Source: Rhizophagus clarus
Taxonomy: Eukaryota; Glomeromycota; Glomeromycetes; Glomerales; Glomeraceae
Length of the DNA stretch: 64,000 bases
Direction: 5' to 3'
Assembly (NCBI GenBank): GCA_015698045.1
Contig: BLAL01000044.1
Coordinates: forward strand, 1,580,501 to 1,644,500
In this document: in pieces, positions 12,249-24,491 of the stretch
How positions within the stretch are numbered: the stretch's first letter is position 1
Layout of the letters: each line of letters begins with the position of its first letter
The notes under the pieces: generated by a model
Told to the model about the DNA's origin: nothing
The model's database searches: none
Seen by the model: only the letters and a program-made list of their open reading frames with translations
Made by a program: the position numbers and the translations under genes

Positions 12249-12644
12249 TAAGGATGTTAACAGTCTAAATCGGTCCAGATCAGTCCTGAAGCAATTTAAC
12301 AAATTGCCAATCCCAGAAAAGTGTGATCACTTATCTTCAATAAGTGACCTACTCTAAAAACGGTCCAGGAACAAATATTATTAATAATTCTTTTTAAAAA
12401 AAAACTGGCAATTTGTTTGGAACCGATACTGACCAGCCGGTCCAGACTGATACTAGGACTGGTTCCACATTTTAAGCATTTCTGACTTCAGGTGGAACTT
12501 TATCACTTAATACAATAAGTAACTTACCCTAAAAAATGCCTGGAAATAAAATTTATTAATAAAATTTTTTAAAAAATCATCTCAAAACTTGGCAATTTGC
12601 TTGGGACTGGTCGGTCCTAGTCAATAGGACCGTTAACATCCCTA
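12249..12644. mobile_element. hAT-type MITE, 396 bp, 8-bp TSD CGTGAAAC
   Basis: CGTGAAAC at 12241-12248 and 12645-12652 flanks TIRs TAAGGATGTTAAC and TAGGGATGTTAAC (right end read on the minus strand). Both ends continue with GGTCC/GGACC-rich sequence and AAATTGCC. TIR sequence and 8-bp duplication fit the hAT superfamily. Internal copies of GGTCC and CTTAATACAATAAGT-like strings show subterminal repeats. The plus-strand open frame 12067-12357 crosses the left border and is not a gene. Confidence 0.8.
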
Positions 12645-13439
12645 CGTGAAACACCCATTTTTTTTTCAAAATCCTAAAGAAAACAGTATATTTTTTAAGG
12701 TTTATTTGCCATTTTTTTAGCAATAATAATTTTTTTTCAAGAAACTGAGGTATTTTGTGAAAGAAAAAATTCTAGAGCAATAACAAGAATTCAGAGTTAT
12801 AAAGATGCAAAAACACACCTCTTTTAATAGAAGGATTCTTAGAAAGTTATTAATATGGACGATAATTAAGACTACAAGAGCCGCGTTCCTTTCGAAAAGT
12901 GCAATAAATTAATTACTAAAAAGATGGATCTAGTTTACGTTTTTTTTCCTTATATGTTTAATTAATTCAATGTACGGAAATTATCAGCCGATTTAGACGG
13001 TAATACATTAGTAGTTCAATTCGGGTATTCACAATGATTGTGTACTGTATACACACCATTGAGATATTTAAAAAATATAACTCTCGTTACTTAAATTTAA
13101 TTCTTTGAGGATGTTGAAGTAAATTTCCCTTTATAAGTTCTTAATACTTTAATATTTTTATAATAAAAAATTATTTTGCAATGCTTGCAATTATATTCTC
13201 TATTACCGTGAAGTCATTAACTTAAAAACAATGTATATATACAAAAGAAACACGAACAAAGTAATACGTATTATGCGTGTTCGATAAACGTACACACTAT
13301 CAGCCATATAGCTATAACAAACAAACAATGTACAGTAAATTATATAAGGATCCCGAAAGATACTTCTTATACTATAATGGTATAATGGCAAAAGTTTGTT
13401 TGCAGAGACCTTCATTTTCGTACAACATATAATACGGGA

Positions 13440-13448
13440 TATATAAAA
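13440..13448 (+). promoter_or_regulatory. TATA box candidate for the membrane protein gene
   Basis: TATATAAAA lies 86 bp upstream of the ATG at 13534, a reasonable TATA-to-start distance with a short 5' leader. The leader between has several A-rich stretches including AAGAAAAAAAA directly before the ATG. Confidence 0.4.
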
Positions 13449-13533
13449 TGACAAATTTATTAATTAAACCCATCGTAAAATTCATTGCAACAAATTACAA
13501 ACTTCTTTCTATAATCTATGCGAAGAAAAAAAA

Positions 13534-14259
13534 ATGAAAATAATAATTCTTCTTTTAATTTTGGTTAGTGCTTTGCAAGTAAAGTCTGGCCAAAGACTTA
13601 AAGACTGTATTAGCAGCAAAGGTCATAGTTATGACTCTTTATTATCGTTGGTTAATAATGCTAATATAACCAGAGGAGATATATTAAAAATTTGTTGTGC
13701 TGGCCCCGAATGTCTTCCTATGACGACGACTCCATGTAGTAATGGCTTTGGTGATGGAAATTGCATTAAAATTGCCCAAAATGTGTTTTGTGCTATTGGA
13801 CCATGTGGCGGAATTATCGGAGATGCACAAATTACTAGTAACATTACAATGGCACGAAGCAACAGCACCACAATAAGTATGTGCCCTGATCTTGATTCGG
13901 TGGCTAATAAAGTGAGGGAAATTGCGAAAGAAGAATATCAAGCAGTTGATTCTGTAATGTGTAATTGGGATAATGGGGGTTGGACATGTTACAATGAGGC
14001 CTACTACGCAAGCAATATTTATTGTCTCTTACAGTGGGTAGCGCCACCTCCAGCTGGTTTGGGTATTAACATAGACAATCCCAGTAGTTCAGGAGGTATT
14101 AGTATTATTCTCATCGCTATTAGTGCTTCCTTGGGATTTCTTTTACTGGTTGCTATCATAGTTATTTTTTACTATCGGAGTCAATGGAAAAAATTCTTGG
14201 AAGAACGAATCAACAGCACTGATGAGCAATTATCGGAAGTAAGACATATACAACCTTGA
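13534..14259 (+). CDS. Secreted/type I single-pass membrane protein, Cys-rich ectodomain
   Basis: Intron-less 241-aa open frame with clearly less biased base use than its surroundings. Residues 1-19 form a signal peptide (hydrophobic run IIILLLILVSALQV, likely cut near KSG/Q). The ectodomain to about residue 185 holds 12 cysteines (25, 54, 55, 60, 68, 77, 86, 91, 117, 143, 152, 164), with two related GPxC motifs (AGPEC and IGPC), and N-glycosylation sequons at N44, N103 and N110. Residues 187-213 are one strong transmembrane helix followed by a YRSQWKKFLEER juxtamembrane basic stretch and a 25-residue cytoplasmic tail. I do not recognise the family. The even cysteine number suggests disulfide bonding at the cell surface or in the secretory pathway. 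It could be a wall- or plasma-membrane-associated protein; enzyme activity is not indicated. Confidence 0.8.
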   Translation: MKIIILLLILVSALQVKSGQRLKDCISSKGHSYDSLLSLVNNANITRGDILKICCAGPECLPMTTTPCSNGFGDGNCIKIAQNVFCAIGPCGGIIGDAQITSNITMARSNSTTISMCPDLDSVANKVREIAKEEYQAVDSVMCNWDNGGWTCYNEAYYASNIYCLLQWVAPPPAGLGINIDNPSSSGGISIILIAISASLGFLLLVAIIVIFYYRSQWKKFLEERINSTDEQLSEVRHIQP

Positions 14260-14283
14260 CAATATCAAGTCCAACCCTTTGTG

Positions 14284-14289
14284 AATAAA
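14284..14289 (+). terminator. Polyadenylation signal candidate
   Basis: AATAAA 25 bp after the stop codon of the membrane protein gene; a second candidate, AATAAAAG, occurs near 14481. Either could direct 3' end formation. From 14520 to 15950 the sequence is AT-rich and I see no gene. Confidence 0.35.
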
Positions 14290-16292
14290 AATTAAATATT
14301 TAACGATGAAAAATTTTAGAAGTAATGTATGACGAGCTTCGCGTATTCGTTTTATAAGCACAGTAACTAGCTGGTAATCAGAGTTCGGGTTATAGGAATT
14401 CAGATTGTTGATATGAATATGCACATGCTGAAATTCCATTAACACTATACATAATGTGCGCTAAATATCTTATGATTGTAAATAAAAGCAAATAAAAGCT
14501 TACTAATGCGGGCATTAGAACAAGCCAACACGCATCCGCTTCAAAATGTTAATCCTTGTCACATTGTCTTTTCACACTTTCACATAATAAATATTAGGAG
14601 AAATTTTGCCATAATATTTATCAAAATATTAATTATTTTTTAATAATACTTATTGAATATAAGGTATGTTGAAAAGCATTCAAAAATATTAATTTAAAGT
14701 ATTAGTAAAATATTTAAAAATTAAATACTTAATAAATAATAGGATTTAACATTTATTTTTAGAAAATTTCATCAAAAACTACCCAAGAACACCAACAAAA
14801 AAATTTTGGTAACGTGACTCAATGAATTTTATTGTCAGATTTATTTTGTAAAAATTCTCAAAATAAACATTTATTAAAAATTCAAAAATCTTTTTATGAA
14901 TAAAAAATAATTTTTATAATATATTAAATAAAAAAATCTTTTTTAATACTTGATAATTCTCCAAAAATTGTGAAAAATTTTCAATAAATTTTATATTCAT
15001 ATATAAAACATGTTTTTATTTTCATAATACAATAAAAATAAAAAGTAGAATAAATATATTTTAATATAAATTATATAATTTGTTATAATATTTAAATTTT
15101 AGCCAATCAATTAGAATTCCTTTTTCTCATCTTTCTAACTCCAGATTTTATGTTAAATATACTATTTGCTTAATTCAACCTTACATTTATTTATTATATA
15201 TAGTTAATTTCAATTATTTCAATTAAATTTATAATACTGATCAATTATTATATAATATTATATTAAATTTAAAAAAAAAAACTTTTATTTTTCAATAAAT
15301 TATTATACCAATTTTTAAAAAAGAAAATATTTTATATTTTTTTTTTTTAAGGTGTTAAAAATGCACTAGTATTTATTAGAAAAAAAGGAGAATACAAAAT
15401 ATCGTATCTATAGAAAATATTTTATATTAATCATTTATTAATATTAATAAAATTATATAATTTGTATTTAAATAATAATTATATATAATAATACAAAAGT
15501 ATACAAATTTAATATAAGTATATAACTTCTTTTTTTTCTTTTTGTTCAGAGGGTAATGAAAGCATATACTAAAGCTATATGATATAATGATCCTATATAA
15601 TTCAATAGTTACTATAGAAGAATATGGGTGAATTCATAAGTAAGGTGATGGTAGGGTATAGGAGCAAACTTTTAAATGGAGAACCTTTTTTTTTTTTTTA
15701 GTCAAAAGAAAATGCTTTATTTACTGAAAAAAGATAGAAAAGTATACAAAAATTCAGAAACACAAAGCCATCTATTCTCCACACTAGGATCAAAATTCAG
15801 AAACACAAAACCACCTATTCTCCACATTAGGATCACAAACTATTTTATGACTACTATATCCCTAACCTATTCTCTTTAAGGTAATAGGAAGTCTAGTTAT
15901 AGAATTGTTCAAAGTATAAAGGAAAACGAAAAAAGAAAAAAAAATTCTACAATCAAATAAAACAAAACAATATCATGTAAAAAATGCTAAACATAACAAG
16001 AAGTTAGTGTAAGAATTTCTATCTATTCCTCTCAACTAAACTAAACATAATGTTTTAATAATACCTTCAGCCCAGCGATTAAATGTTTTACATCCAGCTT
16101 CTTAGACTAGTCGTTTCTTGATTGATTGATCTTCTTGGTAGAACATCCAGATTTAGAAGCTTTATTTTGATCATTCATACGATTATTAGTATTGAAATCT
16201 GAAAAAAAAAGTTAGATCCTTTTTTTGTCTTCGAAGACTTGTCTGTATTGCCAATTTAAGTAGATTTGCGTAAATTCTTGAAGTTAGAGTAG

Positions 16293-18244
16293 TGTTCTAA
16301 ATGGGTCAGATCAGGTCAGGTAATCCACTTGATCTGACCTGATATTTTTTTCAGGTTAGGTCAGGTAACTCGTCTGATCTGATCCAACCCGTTTGACCCA
16401 TATAATACTTTAGGTCAGACAGGTCAGATCAGATTAAATGGATCAGATCAGATCAGACAGGTCAAGCAGGTTATCAGTAATAAAGTGACAAAAAAAACAT
16501 TTTTTTTATATTAAATTGCCTATAAAAATGTTAAAAAAAGCATCTTTTTTAGGCGTTTAATTTTAAAAAAATGCATTTATTTAAGAAAAAAAATGCTTTT
16601 TTTAAATGTTTATAATAAAAAAACTGCCTTTTTTAGGCGTTTAATTAAAAAAACTGCCTTTTTTAGGCGTTTAATTAAAAAAACTGCCTTTTTTAGGCGT
16701 TTAATTAAAAAAACTGCCTTTTTTAGGCGTTTAATTAAAAAAACTGCCTTTTTTAGGCGTTTAATTAAAAAAACTGCCTTTTTTAGGCATTTAATTAAGA
16801 AAAACTGCCTTTTTTAAGTATTTAATTAAGAAAAATTGCCTTGTTTTAGGCGTTCAATTAAGAAAAATTGCTTTTTTTAGGTGTTTAATTAAGAAAAATC
16901 ACATTTTTTTAGGCATTTGATTGAGAAAAACTGTCTTTTTTAGGCATTTAATTAAAAAAACATCATTAATTAGGCATTTAATTAAGAAAAACTGCCTTTT
17001 TTTTAGGCGTTTAATTAAAAAAATCACCTTTATTTAGGCGTTTAATTAAAAAAAATCACTTTTTTTAGGCGTTCAATTAAAAAAAATCACTTTTTTTAGG
17101 CGTTTAATTAAAAAAAATCACTTTTTTTAGGCGTTCAATTAAAAAAAATCACTTTTTTTAGGCGTTCAATTAAAAAAAATCACTTTTTTTAGGCGTTTAA
17201 TTAAAAAAAATCACTTTTTTTAGGCGTTTAATTAAAAAAAATCACTTTTTTTAGGCGTTTAATTAAAAAAAATCACTTTTTTTAGGCGTTTAATTAAAAA
17301 AAATCACTTTTTTTAGGCGTTTAATTAAAAAAAATCACTTTTTTTAGGCGTTTAATTAAAAAAAATCACTTTTTTTAGGCGTTTAATTAAAAAAAATCAC
17401 TTTTTTTAGGCGTTTAATTTAAAAAAATCACTTTTTTTAGGCGTTTAATTAAAAAAAATCACTTTTTTTAGGCGTTTAATTAAAAAAAATCACTTTTTTT
17501 AGGCGTTTAATTAAAAAAATCACCTTTTTTTAGGTGTTTAATTAAAAAAATCACCTTTTTTAGGCGTTTAATTAAGAAAAATTGCCTTGTTTTAGACGTT
17601 TAATTAAAGAAACAGAAATAACGTTTTTTTCAATCACTTTATTAAAAAAATACGCATTTTTTAAGCGTTTATAATTAAAAATATGCTCTTTTCTCAAGCG
17701 TTTAAATTATAAAAAAAGCTCTTTGCTCACTCATTAAAATTAAAAAAAAATGCTTTTTTTACACGTTTAATTAAGCGTTTAATTTTTTTTAAAAAAAAAA
17801 ATGCCAAAATGCACTTTTTTAGGTGTTAATTTAAAAAAAAGCTAAATAGTTTTTTAAACAGTTAAAATTTTTTTAAAAAAAATGCTAAAAAACGCTTTTT
17901 TTAAGTATTTGATTAAAAAAAATGCCAAAAATGCGTTTTTTAAAAGCTTTAATTTTTTTTAAAAAAAACGCGATTTAATTTTAAAAAAAACATTAAAATG
18001 TATTTATTTAAGCATTTTTTTAAGCGTTAAGTGTTTAAATTTAAAAAAATGCTTTCTTTTAAGCTTTAAGCGTTTAAATTAAAAAAAATGTCAAAAAAAT
18101 GTTTTTTAACTTCAGGTTAAACAGGTCAAATGGATCAGTCAAACTATGACCTGATCTGAAATCAGGTCACAATTTTGATGACCTAACCCAAATATTTCAG
18201 GTCAACCTGACGGGTTATCTGAATTGATCCAACTGTTCAGAACA
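16293..18244. mobile_element. TIR element filled with minisatellite, inside LINE relic
   Basis: Left end TGTTCTAAATGGGTCAGATC and right end on the minus strand TGTTCTGAACAGTTGGATCA are imperfect TIRs, each followed by 150-200 bp rich in GATCAGGTCAGGT / TGACCTGAT words. Between them lies the array at 16500-18100. The flanking LINE-like reading frame is interrupted here, so this is an insertion or a local expansion. No clear target duplication is visible, hence moderate confidence. Confidence 0.55.
16500..18100. repeat. Minisatellite, 30-34 bp units (AGGCGTTTAATTAAAA)
   Basis: More than 40 units built on AGGCGTTTAATTAAAA followed by either ACTGCCTTTTTT (30 bp, about 16620-16830) or AAATCACTTTTTTT (31-34 bp, about 17010-17560), decaying at both ends into T-rich TGCTTTTTT words. 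Variant blocks are locally homogeneous, as expected from recent unequal exchange. The repeated-peptide open frame at 16593-16817 is a by-product. Confidence 0.9.
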
Positions 18245-19640
18245 TTAAATTGGGGAGTGGAATAATGGTACCAAGAGATTTAAATGTCATTCCAAAATTG
18301 AAGGTTGTTAATGCGTGTGGAAACATGATCTCAAGTGTCAAAATAATCTATCAGTTTCCTAGAACCATCAACTTCTTTAACAATCTTAAATGATTTTATG
18401 CTACTATCCAACAAAAATTGGTGTGGGCGTCCTTTTGAAAATAAGGAGGCATTTGTCATATCATTCAAAATATTGTACACAATAGCTTAGAACTTTTCAT
18501 GTTGTTTCCTTTCTGAGAGGTTCTAGGAAGCAAAAAACTATCGAACCAGGATCCCTTCCAAGTTGACAGCCCAGTCCTCTCTATTATAATATTTCAAGTA
18601 CTCATAGTCAGAGATCAGTCTAACCTTCATCAATAAATACTTCTTGTGCACTCTTGTGCTAACTGATATGACCTTATCCTATCATCCTAAATTAGCCAAT
18701 GGAGTATAGTTATCCCATTTGGCTGGAATATCATAGACTACAAAATCCAAAAGATGTACTTATTCTTGATCCTGAGAAATATATCTGGTGATGATAACGT
18801 TTCTATTTTTTAACGTATTATCTATCTTTTTCTGTTTTAACTTCTTCCCATTGTTTATAGCCTAGGTATTGATTGTGGTTTAAAATCTTTCTTTAACTGC
18901 TTAAAGGGTGTGGAAGGAGGAGAAAGTAAACTTTGATTAAAAGTAACTGTCTTTGAACTAGAAAGTTTAGAGGATGTGTACTTAGGAGATATCATGCTAA
19001 AAGTGGGCACTACTTTTTCATTCAATCCAGAAGGAGTCTATAATTGCAACTTTTTTCTCTCCTTACGGGCTTTCTTTTTAGCATTCTGTTTCTGAGATTT
19101 GGTTAAAGGCGTGACAGATATAAGTGTGATATTGCGTGAGGGTGTGGCACCTGGACTATTGTTCAATAATCCTTGTAGATCATCATCAACATTATAATTA
19201 AACAATATGTCTGATTGGTGTATAGGATCTCTAGATTTTTCATATTGAGATATTTGCGTCTTGTCAGTTTCCATCTCTCGGTGAAGTTCAGAATCTAGGA
19301 GTAATATACCCACTAGTTCGTCATCCAAGAGAAAAGTATTGAGAAGGCAAGCTAGAAAATGAGTTTGAGGGTAACAGTCAACTTTTTCTACCAACTTGCT
19401 ACTTGGGACTTGTTGGTCTTTATATCTGTTGTCAAGAAACTCATCATAATTCTCTGGATCTAAAAATATTATGGAGTTAAAAAAAGTCAAATTTTTATCG
19501 ACAATGTCTGACAAAAAATTTGTAATAATGTCATGAAAACAGTCAGAAAGTGAACTCTTTGAGTCATAGTCTATAGTAACCAAAGGTGGCGAGTCCAGTT
19601 TTTCTACTTTTTTGGCTGGTTTTATTAGTAGAAATCCTTT

Positions 19641-21550
19641 TTTAATAGTGAAAACTGAAAAGTAAATTTATTTCTTTCACAAAAAATTGATTTACAGATC
19701 GACAGGAAAGAGTTTTTCCCTTTAGATGGAAAACCAGTTTGGAGTTTTAATAAATTAATTATATATAACAGATATTTCTGTACTTTACTATATAATTAAT
19801 AAATTCACAAATTGCATAACCTTGCAAAAAAAAAAAAATAATAATAATTATATATATTTTTTAAAAAAATTTTAAAATTTTAAGAATAATACTAAATTTT
19901 TAATAAATGTTAGCTAATATTTGCATATATACAGATCTGTAGAATTAATCTAAATTAAGAATTTATAAAATTTAATAAAAAAAAAGAAAAAAAAAATGTG
20001 ACTCTATTTTACAACTTTTAATTCAAATTATATTACATAATTATTTTATACTATCTGATAAAAAAAATAATTTTTTACTTTTAAAATAATAAAATATATC
20101 TTATAAATATATGAATAATATAATACAATCAAAAATTTTATATTATTTATTTATATATTAGATATAATAAATAATTATTTTTTTACTTTTTAATGTTTAT
20201 TATTATATAAAGAAATTATAAGAAATTGTAAAGGTTTAAAACTATAAACTAAACTTGATATAATTTATTTAGTTATTTTTTATATTATATTTTAAAAGTA
20301 TTTTAAAATTATTTTAAACAATAATAAAATTTTATTATTATTAATTTTAAAATTATCGCCATTTTCGAATTACTGTGATCAGCGGCTTTTTTTTATATAA
20401 ATAAAAATTAATTTTAGATTACACAAATTAAAATCACTTTTTACTATAAATATCACAGACATTATTTAATCTGTGTAATGCTAAGCCACCATTATACAAA
20501 CTTTACTAATATTTTTTTTATCATTCGCCCTTTTTTACTACAATAGCTTATAAACTGATTCTTCCAATTCCTAAAGACTGATTCTTAAAAACTGATTCCT
20601 AAAAACTGATTCTCAACAATTCTAAAAGTTCATTACTAAGTAATAGGTAATATTTTTTTTATTTTATTAGTTTTTTTCTTTTTTTTGTTTCTTTTCTTTT
20701 TTTTATTTCTAACTATTTTTTTTATTTAGATCTTTAGTTTTTAATAAATAAAAAACATATTGTAAAATATCTTATAAACATAATAAAGAATGTTAAAGGT
20801 GTCAAATTTAGTGTTTTTTTAAAAAAAATATTTATAAAAATGTTTTTTGTATGTGTTTAATAAGAGTATTTTTGATAAATTAATTATTTTCAGTTATTTT
20901 CGACTGTTTTTAGTATTTTTTTAATTAATCGACAAATCATCTAATCACAGCAATTCAAAAATAACGATAAATAAATTTTATTATTTAAATATTTAAAAGG
21001 ATAGAAAGATTTTATATAATTTTTATTTTTTATTAATAAAAAATTTCATTTTAATATTATTAGAATCATTATTATTTAATTATTATTTTAATAAATTTTT
21101 TTTTTAATTTAAATTATAATTTATAAAAAAAATAATTTTTTTTTTAAAAAAATAAATAATTTATTGTAAAATAAATAATTTAATTAATATTAAGAGAAGT
21201 GTATAATTATATAACTTTTAATATAATAATTATAATATAAAAAATTTAAGTACTTATAAAAAATTTTTTAAATAATTATATATTAATATAAAAATAAAAT
21301 ACATATAATGAGTATTAAAACTGGATGGATATCTGAACTATCATAAAACAATAATGTATAGCACTGTAATGATTAATTAAAAATGTGAATATTAACATAT
21401 AAAATGATATTTTTATTAATATTTTATACAGTATTATTATTTTATTATCATATTATAATGTTACAAATTATAATTTACTAATAATCTAAAATTAAAATTG
21501 AAATACATTTTAATTAAAAAACTAATTAAAAAAACTAATAAAAATTAAGT
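19641..21550. other. Very AT-rich sequence, no gene recognised
   Basis: Long runs of A and T on both strands with scattered stops in all frames. Short T-rich splice-like words near 20580-20740 hint at decayed array sequence, but nothing can be supported. Confidence 0.5.
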
Positions 21551-21559
21551 TTTGAAGTT

Positions 21560-23300
21560 ACAACTTCGAAACTTACCAGTATTTGATGCAGAATTAAATC
21601 AAAAGTAACTTACAAAAAGTTAAAGATGCATAAGTTAATATTTTTTTTTTAAAACAAAAAAACAAAAAAAATTAAATTTCGTAATAAGTGTTATGAAACT
21701 TACTATTTTTAGTATTTTGAATCAAATCCTAAAAAAGATAATGAAATCTTATACCATTCGAATAAACTGGTCACCTAAAAAAAAAGAGAATAAAATGAAA
21801 CTCAAGTTAAATTTCATTAAAATAAAAATTTCAAACTGAAAAAATTGTTAAAAACCTCACTGATTTTACACGTCCTAATGGTTCTAAGAAACTGGTTACC
21901 TAAAAAAGATAAAAAATGAAATGTGAATGATTGTATCATCAAAAAAATAAAAAAATCTTTGAAATTTAAACCTTATTTTTTCTTTTTTTTTAGGAAACTG
22001 AACATTTTACTAAAGTTTCTATCTTTTTTTTGCAGATTTCAGTTTTTGATTCTTGAATAATAGTTTTAGTCTTCTTATCAAATTTCTCATGCATCCAATA
22101 CTCCAAAGAACCAATCAACTACAAAAAGAAAAAAAAAATAAATGCTAAAATATTTTGTTAAATAAACATTAAAAAGAATTATAGAAAACCCATTCACCAA
22201 TTTATAAAGAATTATTAATTCTAAACTTTTTACATGTCCAAGTACTCAAAAAACTGATTATCTATGAAAAGAAAAAAGAAATGAAATGTTAAAACATTTT
22301 GTTAAAAACATTATTTATTTCAAAGGAAACCCTTTTACTGATTTCCTATGTGTTCAATGTCTCAAAGAACTGCTGTTTACAAAAGAAACAAATGAAACAT
22401 CAATGATCATTTCATTAAAAGAATTAATAAACATAGCATCTTTTTATCAAATTTTCATTTATTCAAATATATTAAAGAGTTAAAAACTGAAGAAAAAATG
22501 ATTATTTCATTAAAAAAGTTAGACTTGCTCACCAATTTCTAGTTTTTCACCTGTCTAGTAATATATCAGTCTACTCTACAAAAAGAAAAAAATAAAATAA
22601 TTAGTAATAGTTTCATTAAAAAGTTATTCATAAAACCTTCCTTACTGATTCCCAAATGTCCTGAAATATCAGTTGTCTACAGAAAAGAATAAATAAATGT
22701 TAGCATCTGTTTTGTTAAAAAAATCAACTAAAGATAAAAAACCTCACTCACCAAGTTTTCATGCATCTAAGTATTTATCTACAAAAAGAAAACATAATCA
22801 GTATGTGTTTCGTTATAAAAAATAAAATTTTTTTACAAAAAATGTTTAAGAGTCCCACCAAAATCAATGTCCTAGGCACATCTAAAAAATTTTAAGTTTC
22901 TATGTTCTGAATCATTTAAAAAAAAGAGATAAAAAAAATTATTTCGCTAAAAGAAATAAAGATTTACTGACAAAAAATTTTCGTTAAATTAAATATCTTT
23001 CATATGGTTAAAAATAACCTCTTTTAAAGTGTATTTAAAAAATTTTTCTTTTCACATTTGACCTAAAAAAAGTATCAAAATCTAAAAAAAAGAATAACTA
23101 TTAGTAACATAGATATTAAAAAAAAAATAATAAAACAAAAATAAACTAAGTTCAGCTCATTTTGAGAGAAAAAGAAAAACCTAAAAATAAAATAACTGTT
23201 GAACTGTTAGTGAAGTTCATTAAATAAAAAATAATTGAAAAAAAAATCAAAAAAAAAAAATTTACTGGAATGCCAAGTCTAAGAAAATCCAAAAATAAAA
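21560..23300 (-). repeat. Mini-exon-like array (minus strand)
   Basis: At least ten loosely repeated units of 100-170 bp. On the minus strand each has a T-rich tract ending in TTTTTGTAG or TTTTTTAG, a 30-60 nt segment (for example the one containing ATATTTCAGGACATTTGGG near 22650-22680) ending at GTAAG/GTGAG-like sites, and CTAAC/CTAAT motifs upstream of the next T tract. Segments carry related words (CATTTGGGAATC, TAAGTACTTGG). Architecture equals that of 27600-30060 with the strand reversed, including a polypyrimidine block (23300-23560) on the upstream side. Confidence 0.5.
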
Positions 23301-23560
23301 GATTAACTAAAATGTTATAAAAAGAGAATAATAGGAAAAGGGAAGAATAAGAAAAAGAATGAAAAAAAAGAACAAAGGGAAGAAAAATGTGAGAGAGAAC
23401 TAAGAAGTAGGAAAAAACGAAAAAGAAAAAAATAGAAAGAAGCGAAAGAAAGGAAAACATGAAGAAGCGAAAAAGAGGAAAATGTGAAAAAGTAAAAGAG
23501 AGGAAAATGGGAAAAAGTGAAAAAGAAGGAAATGGGGAAGGAAGAAGAACAAACTTTGAA
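23300..23560 (-). repeat. Polypyrimidine block upstream of array
   Basis: Purine-only plus strand (GGAAAAGGGAAG, GAAAAAGTGAAAAAG). On the minus strand it is a CT-rich block directly upstream of the 21560-23300 array, matching the layout at 27390-27600. Open frames read through it are Phe/Ser/Leu artefacts. From 23600 to 24490 nothing is recognised. Confidence 0.55.
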
Positions 23561-24491
23561 AAAAAAGTTTAAAAACAAATTATCAGGAACGCAGTTAATA
23601 TATTACATGATACATGTGATTTTTAATTTTATGGATTTTCCTGAAATTATTTTTCATTCTTTTTTTTTGTTTGTTGTTTTACTGATGATGTTTAGTAATT
23701 TAAATAGTAAAATATCCTTTATCTTCAAATAATGTAAACAGATGGAGGGTTTTTCTCCTTTATGGATAAATTTGTAATATACCCTCCCCTTTATTTCTAC
23801 ATAAATTTACATCTCTATTTCTGGTGATTCATGTATTTTCTTTATGCCTCATGTACCAAAATATAGTTTTAGTTATATTTGAATATATTCCAATCAGAAA
23901 TCCTATAACTAGATGTTCTAAAAGAAGAACGTTTAATACAGTAAGATTTAAAAGACCTTTATAAACTTCAACTTGATCTAATGAAATCTCTACAGGTTAA
24001 GAATATAGCTTATATAACAAGAATAATAATTGTATTATATATTCAATGAATTCAAATTAAAAAAAAAAATGTAATAATATATTGAATTAAATTTAGATCA
24101 TTGAATTAGAGTAAGTTTTGAATTAGAAGTGTTAAATTATATTGAGTTAGAGTTTAAAGTTACATTAGATTAGGGTTAGATTAAAAAAATTTTTTAGGAA
24201 AAAAACTGCAAGTAAAATAAACAAAAAAAATTTGCATTAGGATTAAATTAGAATAATAAAGTAGAGCAAATTACTACTTGAAACTCATTTATTTTGTTAA
24301 TCTTATAGATAAAATCAAAATATAAATTTGCATTATAAAAATAATCTTTATTTGCAAAAAATCAGATTTTATATATTTATATAATATTTAATATTCTTTA
24401 TTTATAAAAAATCTGATTTTATATAGTATTTAATAAGTTTTTTAATATTATTTATAAAATATTAGACAGGTGCACTGTGTACATAAAATAA

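Larger units (their letters stand above)
15960..19640 (-). pseudogene. LINE ORF1-like relic, interrupted
   Basis: Read on the minus strand from about 19640 the frame contains a 181-codon open stretch (19038-19583) ending in a Lys/Arg-rich segment (KSQKQNAKKKARKERKK), preceded by an open extension without an ATG. It continues after a stop with SPPSTPFKQLKKDF, then the conserved-looking pieces VVYDIPAKWDNYTPLANLG, VSTRVHKKYLLMKVRL, NLSERKQHEKF and SIKSFKIVKEVDGSRKLIDYF, broken by several stops, and resumes beyond the insertion (16293-18244) with KASKSGCSTKK. The pattern matches the nucleic-acid-binding ORF1-type protein of non-LTR elements I know from AMF genomes. No reverse transcriptase ORF2 follows, so the copy is partial and dead. 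The open 181-codon part could still be read alone as a hypothetical protein, but its context argues against it. Confidence 0.55.

Noticed and set aside
16593-16817. Repeated-peptide open frame (KKTAFFRRLI)
   Set aside because: Direct translation of a 30-bp minisatellite; the frame breaks as soon as unit length changes.
19038-19583. 181-aa hypothetical gene in its own right
   Set aside because: Similarity to ORF1-like sequence continues on both sides of the frame through stops, so it is better explained as the open part of a decayed LINE.
24165-24190. TTAGGGTTAG suggesting telomeric repeat
   Set aside because: A single occurrence in degenerate TTAGATT-like DNA, not an array.
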